Below are positions 16,219-24,614 of a stretch of 64,000 nt of DNA, piece by piece. Source of the DNA: Nocardia spumae (GTDB lineage: Bacteria; Actinomycetota; Actinomycetes; Mycobacteriales; Mycobacteriaceae). The first letter of the stretch is position 1. Every line of letters starts with the position of its first letter. The DNA lies in the NCBI RefSeq assembly GCF_020733635.1, contig NZ_JAJFZL010000001.1:1612001-1676000 (forward strand), in the 5' to 3' direction. Below the pieces are notes generated by a model. It was not told the origin of the DNA. It was given only the letters and a program-made list of their open reading frames with translations, and searched no databases. The position numbers and the translations under genes are program-made.

Positions 16219-16382
16219 GTCTGTGCGCGGCCGAGGCGGCGGATCTGTCGCATAGAGTGCAACAATGCGACGATCAGTGCCTCACTGTTGACCGCGCGGC
16301 GCGCGCTACCTACAGTGAGCGGAACCGAAGCGGTGCTCCGTATCGTCGATACCGGGACCCGCTGTCTCGCACGGAGGTTCGG

Positions 16383-17753
16383 ATGAACGACGCTCGTCGG
16401 TTCGTAGTGATCGGTGGTGGTCTGGCCGGACTGGCTTCGGCCGTCTGGCTGGCCGAGGCGGGAAAGCGGGTGACGTTACTGGAACGCCGGGCCCGGCTCG
16501 GCGGCCGCACCCAGGCGATGACGGTCCCCGACGTCGGCGATATTCCCGACAACGGTCAGCATGTGGTCGCCAGCGGATATCGGCACCTGTTCCGCTATCT
16601 CACCAGTGTGGGCACCGAGAAATACGTGCAGTTCCCGGACGGCGGCACTCTACGCTGGCCGGGAGGACGCGCTGTTCCGTTGTACACCAAGGGATTCCGT
16701 GCCTTCGGCACGCTGATGGGCGCACATCCGGATGCCGGTCTGCGGGAACGGCTGGCGGCCGCGCGGGCGACGGTTCGATTGGGAACCCAGGCCCTGTTCC
16801 AGCCCGCGGATCTGGCCGACATCACCACCGAGCAATGGTTCGAACGCGTCGGCATGCCCGCGAAAGCCCGTGAGGCACTCTGGGATTGGCTTGCGCTCGG
16901 AATCGCCGCCGAGCCCGTGCAACGTGAGTGCGCGAAGGTGTTCGCGGATGTGCTGGCGACCGGAATCAGACTGGGACTGCGGGATCGGCGTGCGGTGACC
17001 ATCGGATATCCGACCGTCGACCTCGACACGCTGTACGTGACCGGCGCCGAGGAGGTCTTCCGCCGCCACGGCGTGGATGTGCGCTTCCGGGCGGTGGCGG
17101 ACCGGATCCGCATCACCGACGGCTCGGTCGTGGGCGTCGACCTGGCCGACGGCACCTCGATCCCGGCCGATGCCGTGATCTGCGCCGTACCCAATTCGCG
17201 CATTCACGGCTTGCTCGACGATCTGCCCGAACACGCCGAAATCTACGCTGCCGCGGATAAATTGGGCGCCACCCCGATCGTCAGTACCAACCTGTACCTG
17301 GACCGGCCGCTCGGCACCCGCAGTGCGATGGAGGCGATCATCGGCGGCACCGGAGTCATCGACGAGGTCTTCGATCGCCAGCGCATGCACGGGCGGGAAC
17401 CGAACGGCGTCTGGCTGTACTGCCTGACCACCAGTGGCGCCTACGAGCAGATTCACAAGAGCAGTGACGAGATCGTCGAGGAGCAGATGACACTGCTGCG
17501 CCGGTACTATCCCGACGCCGCCGAGGCCAGGGTGGTGCACGGCCATGTCGTCAAGATGCCGAAGGCGACCTTCTCACAGACGCTGGGCACCGAGGGGCTG
17601 CGCCCGGCTCAGCGCACCTCGGTGCCGAATCTCATGCTGGCCGGTGACTGGACCCGAACCGACTGGTCGGCGACGATGGAGAGTGCGGTGCAGAGTGCGT
17701 CACGAGCCGTAGCGGCGCTGTTGAAACTGCCGCCGATTGCGGCCACCGGCTAG
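16383..17753 (+). CDS. FAD-dependent oxidoreductase, phytoene-desaturase/HpnE type
   Basis: 456 residues from ATG 16383, with GGAGG upstream. N-terminal FAD motif VVIGGGLAGLASAVWLAEAG, then VTLLERRARLGGRTQA (GG motif), then DNGQHVVASGYRHLFRYL. The C-terminal NLMLAGDWTRTDWSATMESAVQSA (GD motif) closes the FAD site. This overall pattern matches the amine-oxidase/phytoene-desaturase superfamily and is closest in feel to hydroxysqualene dehydroxylase (HpnE), e.g. the NGQHV turn. A role in isoprenoid (squalene or carotenoid) metabolism is therefore plausible, but no partner genes (HpnC/HpnD) lie nearby, so the substrate is unproven. Confidence 0.85.
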   Translation: MNDARRFVVIGGGLAGLASAVWLAEAGKRVTLLERRARLGGRTQAMTVPDVGDIPDNGQHVVASGYRHLFRYLTSVGTEKYVQFPDGGTLRWPGGRAVPLYTKGFRAFGTLMGAHPDAGLRERLAAARATVRLGTQALFQPADLADITTEQWFERVGMPAKAREALWDWLALGIAAEPVQRECAKVFADVLATGIRLGLRDRRAVTIGYPTVDLDTLYVTGAEEVFRRHGVDVRFRAVADRIRITDGSVVGVDLADGTSIPADAVICAVPNSRIHGLLDDLPEHAEIYAAADKLGATPIVSTNLYLDRPLGTRSAMEAIIGGTGVIDEVFDRQRMHGREPNGVWLYCLTTSGAYEQIHKSSDEIVEEQMTLLRRYYPDAAEARVVHGHVVKMPKATFSQTLGTEGLRPAQRTSVPNLMLAGDWTRTDWSATMESAVQSASRAVAALLKLPPIAATG

Positions 17754-17793
17754 CCTCCGTCGGCCGAGGACGTCGGCTGTGGAACGGGGCTGT

Positions 17794-18339
17794 TCACGCG
17801 GCGGCCAGCCGCCGCAGGAATGCCTGGGCGCGGTCCAGATGTTCGGTGGTCAAACCCGTGTGGCGGTCCACGGGAACCAGCAGCGTCGGAGCCACGGATG
17901 CGGTCCGCTGGTCGGCCCAGCGCTGGTCGGCGGGTTGGAATTCGTCGTCGAACCAGCAGAACGGCCGCTGCCGGGCCCAGCGGCCGATGGTCGGCAGCTT
18001 GCCGTGATGGCCGTCGCGATGCCGAATTCCGGTGTCCTCGAAGATGATCACCTCGAGCGGGGGCAATCCGAGGACCGGGGCGATCACCGTATTCGCGGCA
18101 TACTCCCACGCGGTCGCCCAGACGAGTTCGGCATCGGTGGACTCCGCCAGCTCCAGGAGCCGCCGGCCGAGGGCGGCATTCAGCAGCACCCGCTGTTCGA
18201 TCGGGGGGATCGCGGCAATGATGCTGTGCTGCAGGATATATGGGTGATACCCGGGCGGCGGCGGCTGAGCCGGGCGCGGGTACGGGTTGAGGGGTCCGTC
18301 CACATCGAGCAGAATGGCCGCGCGCGCTGATTCGGTCAT
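17794..18339 (-). CDS. HAD-superfamily-like protein
   Basis: 181 residues from ATG 18339, with GGGGAGAGG upstream. The HAD motif I is AILLDVDGPLNPY (Asp12-x-Asp14 in DVDG). Later LVWATAWEYAANTVIAP resembles motif II with Thr, and CWFDDEF near residue 130 may supply the acidic motif III/IV. The N-terminal region is rich in Pro. It fits small HAD-like hydrolase proteins of actinobacteria without an assigned substrate. It lies tail to tail with the HpnE-like gene (40 bases). Confidence 0.8.
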   Translation of the reverse strand: MTESARAAILLDVDGPLNPYPRPAQPPPPGYHPYILQHSIIAAIPPIEQRVLLNAALGRRLLELAESTDAELVWATAWEYAANTVIAPVLGLPPLEVIIFEDTGIRHRDGHHGKLPTIGRWARQRPFCWFDDEFQPADQRWADQRTASVAPTLLVPVDRHTGLTTEHLDRAQAFLRRLAAA

Positions 18340-18670
18340 GTGCCTCTCCCCGGTCGCTCCTCTCACGTTACGTCCGCGCCGAAGGACCTTTGGGCGGCTC
18401 CGGCAACGGTTTCGTATCGACCCGATAACCGAGGCCGACGCGCCGAAACCCGTTGTGACCGGCGGTATGCGACGCGCCGAGTGACACGCGAGCAACGTCG
18501 GTAAATTTACGGTGCACATGCACTGTCGACAGCACACGTTCGGCTATCGTTCATCTCACTGTCCGATGCTGCTGCCGGCGCGCCAGGACTGGTCGTCGAT
18601 CCACCAGCGAGTGCCCGGTGTGACGATCGTCCGACCGCGACCGGAGTCCGTCCCGAAAGATCGAGGGAAC
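18340..18670. other. Divergent intergenic region with two palindromes
   Basis: 331 bases between the HAD-like gene (minus) and the acetyltransferase gene (plus). No gene is convincing. Two palindromes lie next to each other: GTAAATTTAC (18501-18510, perfect) and GTGCACATGCAC (18512-18523, GTGCA/TGCAC arms). They may form a compound regulator site, but no family consensus fits. A GTG-start gene follows at 18671. Confidence 0.35.
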
Positions 18671-19336
18671 GTGCCTGCACCCGTCATCCTGACCGGCCGT
18701 CTCATCCGGCTGGAACCTTTGGCACCGCACCATGTTCCGGGGCTCGCCGAGGCGGGCGCCGCGGATCGCGATGCGTTCGCGTTCACACCCGTGCCGCACG
18801 GGCGCGCCGAGGCCGCGGACTACATCGCCCATGCCGCCGCCGCCCACGCGGTCGGGTCGGCGCTCGCCTTCGCCATCGTCGCGACCGCCGATGATCGCGT
18901 ACTCGGCTCGACCCGGTTCACCCGCTTCGACTACTGGCAGGGGCCCATGGTGTGGCCGGTCGTGCACGGTATGCCGACCGGGGATCCGCTGCTGGCGGTG
19001 CCCGATGCGGCCGAGATCGGCAATACCTGGCTGTCGGCCCGGGCACGCGGCTCCGGAGTCAATCTGGAATCGAAAATGCTGCTGCTCGGACATGCCTTCG
19101 AGGTGTGGCGGGTGCGCCGGATCGCGATGCGCGCCGATATGCGAAATGTGCGCTCCCGCGTGGCGATCGAGCGGATGGGCGCCACCAGTGACGGCGTCCG
19201 CCGGGCGCATTCGCGTGGTCTGGACGGAACCGTACGCAGTACCGCGTTCTATTCGATTCTGGACGAGGAGTGGCCGACGGTGCGGGCGCGCATCGCCGCC
19301 GAACTCGCCAAGCAGCCCCGGTTGCTCAATGCATGA
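18671..19336 (+). CDS. GNAT-family N-acetyltransferase
   Basis: 221 residues. I use GTG 18671, with GAGGGAAC upstream, because the family alignment starts at VILTGRLIRLEPLAPHHV; the frame extends further back but is not protein-like. Features of RimJ/RimL-type acetyltransferases follow: GRAEAADYIAHA, an AFAIVATADDRVLGSTRF strand pair, AEIGNTWLSARARGSGVN in the acetyl-CoA loop region, and RRIAMRADMRNVRSRVAIERMGA as the final helix-strand unit. It probably acetylates an amine or a protein N-terminus; the substrate is unknown. Confidence 0.85.
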   Translation: MPAPVILTGRLIRLEPLAPHHVPGLAEAGAADRDAFAFTPVPHGRAEAADYIAHAAAAHAVGSALAFAIVATADDRVLGSTRFTRFDYWQGPMVWPVVHGMPTGDPLLAVPDAAEIGNTWLSARARGSGVNLESKMLLLGHAFEVWRVRRIAMRADMRNVRSRVAIERMGATSDGVRRAHSRGLDGTVRSTAFYSILDEEWPTVRARIAAELAKQPRLLNA

Positions 19337-19479
19337 TTTCCACACCTCCAGCAACTGCATAGCGAATCCAACGCCCGGCTTCTATACTTCATGGCAGCAC
19401 GGTCGGGCGCCGAGGAGATCGGTCCGAATCGGGTAACTCGGTGCTCGGCGCATTTCGGACCTGGTATTTTCGCGTTCAC

Positions 19480-19500
19480 GGGAGGGCCGGCGGCCCTCCC
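19480..19500 (+). other. GC-rich hairpin just before a start codon
   Basis: GGGAGGGCC-GGC-GGCCCTCCC, a perfect 9-bp stem, ends two bases before the TTGAGGAGA ribosome-binding region of the gene at 19515. It could affect translation or be a terminator for upstream transcription. Confidence 0.45.
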
Positions 19501-19514
19501 CTTGAGGAGACCGC

Positions 19515-20075
19515 ATGTCCGACCCGGTGACCTCGTCTCGATCCACTCCCGACCCGCAGCCCTTCGATCGCTCGCACACCCGGCTGTGCTTCACCGACCC
19601 CGCCTACCCCACGCCCGTGGTGAGTTTGTTCCTCGCGCCCGAGCCACGGGTGCGCGGCGCCTCCATGCTGCATCTGCTCGAGCAGGTACCGGTCTCCGGT
19701 GTGCCTCGACCGGATACCCGCCTGACCGCCACGCTCGAATCTCGCATCCTGCCCGACCTCGGTATTCGATTGCTGCCCTGCGCCTCTCGGCATCCCGATG
19801 AGCCGGGCATGCGGCATATCTTCCACGATCACTACATCTACGACGGGCCGCTCGGCCTGGATATCTGCGATCCCGACGAGATGGCGCGGCTGTCACTGCT
19901 GCCCGAACGCGCCGTCGGACCGCGGCGGATCGACGATTTCGCCGACCATTCGGTACGCCAGGCGATGCTGGCGGTGTACCGGTATTTCGGCGTGGACCAA
20001 CGTATTCCGCTGATGTACCACGGCTACGCCGATCCGGCCGGACGCTGGCTGGCAGTGCGGACGGCGCTGGCCTGA
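19515..20075 (+). CDS. Hypothetical protein, 186 aa
   Basis: ATG 19515 follows TGAGGAGACC. The N-terminus is Ser/Thr/Pro-rich, and the rest is a soluble mixed fold with VVSLFLAPEPRVRGAS, LLEQVPVSGVPRPDT, a His/Asp/Tyr-rich middle (HIFHDHYIYDG) and a C-terminal LMYHGYADPAGRWLAVRT. No signal peptide, membrane segment or catalytic signature is clear. The stop lies four bases from the stop of the convergent glycine-betaine binding-protein gene. I cannot assign a family. Confidence 0.6.
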   Translation: MSDPVTSSRSTPDPQPFDRSHTRLCFTDPAYPTPVVSLFLAPEPRVRGASMLHLLEQVPVSGVPRPDTRLTATLESRILPDLGIRLLPCASRHPDEPGMRHIFHDHYIYDGPLGLDICDPDEMARLSLLPERAVGPRRIDDFADHSVRQAMLAVYRYFGVDQRIPLMYHGYADPAGRWLAVRTALA

Positions 20076-20079
20076 GTCC

Positions 20080-21060
20080 TCATTTCGCGGTGACGAAGCC
20101 CTGGTGAACCAGCCAGTCACGGGCCACGGTGGCCGGCTCCGCGCCCTCGACGTCGACCTTGCGGTTCAATTCGGTGATGGTCTCGTTGGTGAGCAGCCGG
20201 GAGATGGGTGCCAGGACCTCGGCGACCTGAGGATGCGCGTCGGCGAAGGATTTCCGCATCACCAGTGCCGCATTGTATTTGGGGAAGAAGTTCTGATCAT
20301 CGGCGAGCTGCACCAGGTTCAGCGCCTTGGTGCGGCCGTCGGTCGCGGTGACATCGCCGAACTGGCAGGTGCCGTTCGCGGTGGCCGAATACACCAGTGA
20401 GTCCTGCATGATCTGCTTGTGCACCTTGTTCGGGTCGATGCCGTATTTCCGCACCAGCCCGGGAAATCCGTCCTGGCGCACGCTGAATTCGGTGCCCAGG
20501 CAGGTCGGCCCGGTGCTCGGATCGGTGTTGACCAGCCGGGCGTAGTCGGACAGGGTGCGCGCCCCGGTCCGGGCGGCGCTGTCGGCGGTGGTCACCATCG
20601 TGTAGGTGTTGTTCATCGGCGCCGGATCCGCCCACACCATGCCGTGCCGCGCCAGATCGGTATCGCGCACCGCCTCGAACTGAGCGGTGGAGTCCGGGAT
20701 CGGGGTCTCGTTGCCCAGATAGTTGATCCACCCGGTGCCGGTGTAGTCGTAGGCGACATCGACCTGACCGTGCAGCTGCGCGTCGCGCAGGCTGTTGGAG
20801 CCGGTGATGTTGGTCAGATCCCGCACCTGTGCCCCCGCGGCGGTCAGCGCGAATTCGATCAGATAGCCGAGGATGTTCTGCTCGGTGAAATCCTTGGAGC
20901 CCACGGTGATCGCCACCCCGTCGAGCTCGGGAACGACGGTGATACTGCCCGGCCCGACCGGAAGCGGCACCGCGCCACCGGCTTCGAGGCCGCAGGCGGT
21001 GAGGACGGTGGTCAGCAGCAGTGCCGCGGCCGCGGTCGCGCGACGGTCTCGCCGGGTCAT
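20080..21060 (-). CDS. Osmoprotectant (glycine betaine/choline) ABC substrate-binding lipoprotein
   Basis: 326 residues with a basic start, a hydrophobic stretch and the lipobox LTAC (lipid Cys23), so it is membrane-anchored outside the cell. The OpuAC/OpuBC domain is clear: ITVGSKDFTEQNILGYL, then LTNITGSNSLRDAQLHGQVD, then DYTGTGWINYLG and later TDGRTKALNLVQLADDQNFFPKYN. Such proteins bind glycine betaine, choline or carnitine by aromatic residues. It is the last gene of a four-gene minus-strand operon (permease, ATPase, permease, binding protein) with ATGA or similar overlaps throughout. Confidence 0.92.
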   Translation of the reverse strand: MTRRDRRATAAAALLLTTVLTACGLEAGGAVPLPVGPGSITVVPELDGVAITVGSKDFTEQNILGYLIEFALTAAGAQVRDLTNITGSNSLRDAQLHGQVDVAYDYTGTGWINYLGNETPIPDSTAQFEAVRDTDLARHGMVWADPAPMNNTYTMVTTADSAARTGARTLSDYARLVNTDPSTGPTCLGTEFSVRQDGFPGLVRKYGIDPNKVHKQIMQDSLVYSATANGTCQFGDVTATDGRTKALNLVQLADDQNFFPKYNAALVMRKSFADAHPQVAEVLAPISRLLTNETITELNRKVDVEGAEPATVARDWLVHQGFVTAK

Positions 21061-21812
21061 CGCAACCCCCGGGGACCGAGGAATTGCTCGGCCAGCGCGC
21101 CCAGCCAGTCCACGAGCAGAGCGAGCGCCACCGCGAGAATCGCGCCCACCCACAGGGTCACGTTGTCGCGCAGCTTGTATCCGGTATCGATGAGGATGCC
21201 GAGACCGCCGGCGCTCACGAGGAACGACAGGGTGGCGGTGCCGACGGCCAGCACCAGCGAGGTGCGCAGACCGGCGAGGATATAGGGCACCGCGAGCGGA
21301 AACTCGATGCGGCGCAGGACCGTCAGCGCCGACATGCCCTGTCCGCGACCGGCGTCGACGAGGTCGGGGTCGACCTGTTGATACCCCAGAATCGTATTGC
21401 GCAACACCGGAAGCAGCGCATAGAACGCGATCGGCGCGACACCGACCCAGAAGCCGGTCCGCTCGGTCCACAGATAGGTCAGCACGATCAGGCCGATCGC
21501 CGGCGCCGCCGCACCGATATTGGCGACACCGACGAACAGGGGCGCGAGCCGGCGATAGCGCGGCCGGGTCAGCATGGTGCCCAACGGAACCGACACCACG
21601 ATGACGATGGCCACGACGGTCGCGGTGATCGCGATGTGCTGGCGCAGTACGGTGGCGATATTGGTGGCGTTGATGCTGGCCTGCTGCGTGGCGGTCAGGG
21701 TGCGATCGAACGCCCACACCAGCACGCCGATGCCCAGCGCCAGGGCCAGCACCGGCTGGACGAACAAGCGGATCCGGTCGGCGCGGCGTTCGTGCCCGGC
21801 TGCCGGGCTCAT
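21057..21812 (-). CDS. Osmoprotectant ABC permease (OpuB-type, second)
   Basis: 251 residues with six or more hydrophobic segments. The BPD_transp_1 loop reads FYALLPVLRNTILGYQQVDPDLVDAGRGQGMSALTVLRRIEFPLAVP, the EAA motif that contacts the ATPase. The ATG at 21812 overlaps the stop of the ATPase gene (ATGA), and its own stop overlaps the start of the binding protein. It pairs with the permease at 22989-23639 to build the heterodimeric membrane channel. Confidence 0.92.
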   Translation of the reverse strand: MSPAAGHERRADRIRLFVQPVLALALGIGVLVWAFDRTLTATQQASINATNIATVLRQHIAITATVVAIVIVVSVPLGTMLTRPRYRRLAPLFVGVANIGAAAPAIGLIVLTYLWTERTGFWVGVAPIAFYALLPVLRNTILGYQQVDPDLVDAGRGQGMSALTVLRRIEFPLAVPYILAGLRTSLVLAVGTATLSFLVSAGGLGILIDTGYKLRDNVTLWVGAILAVALALLVDWLGALAEQFLGPRGLR

Positions 21813-22996
21813 GGCTGCTCGCTCGAATTCGTCAGGGCCGCACGATGTTCGGACCTGGTGCGGGCCAGGTGCGCGACCAGGGTGTCCACGTCGACGAGTC
21901 CGAGATACTCGCCGTGGGCGCCGATGACGACCGCCCGGGCGGCACGGTGGGCCAGCAACGATTCCAGCGCCGCCTGCAGCGTCGACTCCGCGGTGACCGT
22001 TCCCGTGACCGGAAGTCCCGCCTCGCGCAGCGACGTGGCCTGGGCGAGTAGCTGTTCGGAGATCCAGCGCCGCGGCCGACGCTGCTCGTCGACGACCAGG
22101 CCCCACGTCCGGGCTCCACGCAGGGCGGCGCGCACAGTGTCGATCGGTTCGTCCGCCGTGACCGTCGGGCAGGTCCCCAGCTCCACGTCGGCGACCCGGA
22201 CCAGTGTCAGCTGTTTGAGCGCGGCATCGGCGCCGACGAAGCCGGCCACCGTCTCATCGGCCGGATCGGCGAGGACTGCGGCCGGTGTGTCGTACTGCAG
22301 GATGCGTGATCTGTTGCCCAGTACCGCGATTCGGTCGCCGAGTTTGACCGCCTCGTTGAAGTCGTGGGTGACGAACACGATGGTCTTGTGCAGTTCGGTC
22401 TGCAACCGCAACAGTTCGTCCTGCAGCAGTCCGCGAGTAATGGGATCGACCGCGCCGAACGGTTCGTCCATGAGCAGCACCGGCGGATCGGCGGCCAGGG
22501 CGCGCGCCACCCCGACTCGTTGCTGCTGGCCGCCGGACAGCCGGCGAGGGTAGCGGCCCCGGAAGGTCGCGGGGTCGAGTCCGACCAGATCCAGCATTTC
22601 GTCGACCCGCGCGCTGATCCGTTTGCGATCCCAGCCGAGCAGTCCGGGCACGGTGGCGATATTGCGCGCGACCGTCATGTGCGGAAACAGTCCGGACTGC
22701 TGAATCGAGTAGCCGATACTGCGGCGCAGCAGATCCGGATTCACCGCGGTGACATCGCGCCCGGCGATGGTGATGGTGCCGGACGTCGGTTCGATGAGCC
22801 GGTTGATCATCCGCATGGTGGTGGTCTTACCGCAGCCCGAGGGGCCGACGAACACCACGATCTCACCGGCCGGAATAGTCAGCGAGATCCGATCCACCGC
22901 CGGATCACTCTGTCCCGGATAGTGTTTGGTCACCGCGTCGAGCACGATCTCCGCGGGCGGATGCTCGACGCGGTCGGCGGTCGCGGTATCAGTCAC
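21809..22996 (-). CDS. Osmoprotectant ABC ATPase with C-terminal CBS domains (OpuBA-like)
   Basis: 395 residues from GTG 22996. Walker A GPSGCGKTT (51-59), the Q-loop SIQQSGLF, signature LSGGQQQRVGVARALA, Walker B LLMDEPFGAVDP and the H-loop VFVTHDF are all intact. The region beyond about residue 250 carries two CBS-like repeats (around VTADEPIDTVRAALRG and VTAESTLQAALESLLAHRA) ending in YLGLVDVDTLVAHL. In OpuA-type systems CBS domains sense ionic strength or c-di-AMP. The first eight bases of the gene overlap the preceding permease gene. Confidence 0.93.
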   Translation of the reverse strand: MTDTATADRVEHPPAEIVLDAVTKHYPGQSDPAVDRISLTIPAGEIVVFVGPSGCGKTTTMRMINRLIEPTSGTITIAGRDVTAVNPDLLRRSIGYSIQQSGLFPHMTVARNIATVPGLLGWDRKRISARVDEMLDLVGLDPATFRGRYPRRLSGGQQQRVGVARALAADPPVLLMDEPFGAVDPITRGLLQDELLRLQTELHKTIVFVTHDFNEAVKLGDRIAVLGNRSRILQYDTPAAVLADPADETVAGFVGADAALKQLTLVRVADVELGTCPTVTADEPIDTVRAALRGARTWGLVVDEQRRPRRWISEQLLAQATSLREAGLPVTGTVTAESTLQAALESLLAHRAARAVVIGAHGEYLGLVDVDTLVAHLARTRSEHRAALTNSSEQP

Positions 22997-23639
22997 GGAT
23001 CCCCCTCGAGGTGGTGAGCCGGCCGACGAGCACCAGCACGGCATCGAGCAGCAGCGCCAGCACGATGATCAGTACCGTGCCGGTGAGCGCCTGCGGAACG
23101 GCGGTGGGACTGCCCAGCCGGGCCAATCCGGTGAAGATCAGATTGCCCAGGCCCGGCCCTTTCGCATAGGCGGCCATCGCCAGAATGCCCATACTCATCT
23201 GGGTGCTGACCCGCATCCCGGCCAGAATCGAGGGCCAGGCCAGCGGCAGTTCGATGCGGGCGAGGATGCGAATGCGGTTCATGCCCACCCCGCGCGCGGC
23301 ATCGGAGACCGCCGGATCCACCGCCGCCAGACCGATGATGGTGTTGCGCAGAATCGGCAGCAGGGCGTAGAGGACCAGGGCGGTCACCGTCGGCCGGACC
23401 CCCAGGCCCAGGACGGGAATGAGCAAACCCAGCAGCGCGAACGACGGGACGGTCAGGATGATGCTCGCCGCCGCGGTCGCCGCCGCCGAGCCCCACCGAC
23501 TGCGGTAGACGACGATGCCGACACACACCGCCACGGCGGTCGCGATCAGCACCGACTGTACGACGGCGGAGATATGCAGATAGGAATCGGTGAGCAGTTG
23601 TCGGCGATGGTCAACCAGGAAGGTCCACAGAGTATCCAG
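22989..23639 (-). CDS. Osmoprotectant ABC permease (OpuB-type, first; probable CTG start)
   Basis: The conserved body includes YALLPILRNTIIGLAAVDPA and the EAA loop VGMNRIRILARIELPLAWPS. The first ATG/GTG in frame (23552) would remove the N-terminus seen in homologues. Upstream, the frame stays open and reads DTLWTFLVDHRRQLLTDSYL, exactly the usual OpuB permease beginning. The only well-placed start is CTG 23637-23639, with GGGAGGA eight bases before it; no ATG, GTG or TTG lies at the right place. I therefore annotate a 216-residue protein from CTG. This is the first gene of the four-gene operon and is divergent from the CHAP-domain gene. Confidence 0.75.
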   Translation of the reverse strand: MDTLWTFLVDHRRQLLTDSYLHISAVVQSVLIATAVAVCVGIVVYRSRWGSAAATAAASIILTVPSFALLGLLIPVLGLGVRPTVTALVLYALLPILRNTIIGLAAVDPAVSDAARGVGMNRIRILARIELPLAWPSILAGMRVSTQMSMGILAMAAYAKGPGLGNLIFTGLARLGSPTAVPQALTGTVLIIVLALLLDAVLVLVGRLTTSRGIRD

Positions 23640-23821
23640 GGCGATGTCCTCCCAGAGCTCGGCGGCGTTCGAGCAGTCTATCGATCCGGACGCGCGGACG
23701 CAGGCAACGCCTCTCGTGCCGAGGCTGATGTTCAGTCGAACAGCACGCCGCGGAACCGGAGTGCCCGATGCCGCGTCCTATAACCCAGGAGGCCGATTCT
23801 CGGTCGGGGACGGAGAGATTC

Positions 23822-24430
23822 ATGAGTACCGTGCAGGTCCGCTGGTTCGGCCGCACGCGCTGGCTGGTGCTGGTGGCGTTGGTCGTGATCGGCGTGCTCG
23901 GAGTGGGTGTGGTGGTGGGGTTGCCGTGGTGGCGGGATCGCACCGCCGCCATAGCGGGGGATCGGCTGGACGGTTTTCCCGCGATCGACCCGGCGACGCT
24001 GGATGCGAATTCCGATCGCCTCGTGTCGATTCTGCGTACCGAATACGCGCACCCCGGAAACGGGCCCAAATACGCAGAGGGCGTGGATGAGCCATGGTGT
24101 GCCGATTTCGTGAGCTGGACGTTGCGCGAGGCCGGACAACCGCTGTCGAATCCCAATTCCGGCGGGTGGCGAATTCCCGGTGTGTCGACGCTGCAGGAGT
24201 ATTTCGAAGCGAACGGGCGCTTCGCGGCGGTCGGCTCCGAGTATCGGCCGCGGCCGGGGGATGTCGTGATCTATGCCGCGGGAAGTCCGTTCGGCCAGCA
24301 CACCAATATCGTTCTCGCGGCCGCCGACCATGCGCTGACCACGATCGGCGGCAACGAGCGGGGTGGCGTTCGTATTCATCGATACGACCCGGCCACTGTT
24401 CGCGGTATCGTCGGTTTCGGCCATATGTGA
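23822..24430 (+). CDS. CHAP-domain protein with N-terminal membrane anchor
   Basis: 202 residues from ATG 23822 (CGGAGAGATTC upstream). A single hydrophobic helix at about 14-34 (WLVLVALVVIGVLGVGVVVGL) anchors or exports the protein. The rest is a CHAP amidase/peptidase fold: Cys93 in EPWCADFVSWTLREAG, then RPRPGDVVIYAAG and His160 in FGQHTNIVLAA, and a final Asn/Glu region (IGGNERGG). The Cys-His pair is the catalytic dyad of peptidoglycan-cutting CHAP proteins. It probably acts in the cell wall. It is divergent from the osmoprotectant ABC operon. Confidence 0.85.
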   Translation: MSTVQVRWFGRTRWLVLVALVVIGVLGVGVVVGLPWWRDRTAAIAGDRLDGFPAIDPATLDANSDRLVSILRTEYAHPGNGPKYAEGVDEPWCADFVSWTLREAGQPLSNPNSGGWRIPGVSTLQEYFEANGRFAAVGSEYRPRPGDVVIYAAGSPFGQHTNIVLAAADHALTTIGGNERGGVRIHRYDPATVRGIVGFGHM

Positions 24431-24614
24431 AACGTTTTCGTCCATCGGCGGACGATCTCGATCGGTGGGGAAGGCGCGGCAACACCGGACCCTACGATGA
24501 ACCCGGCGGCGCCCGGTGGCGCTGTCGCCCGCGGTTCCCGCCTTGCCGGCCGCCGCGCGGCAGGACGGGGATCCGCGTGTGTAGGTGATCGGTGTTGGCG
24601 AGGAGTGGGAGCAC

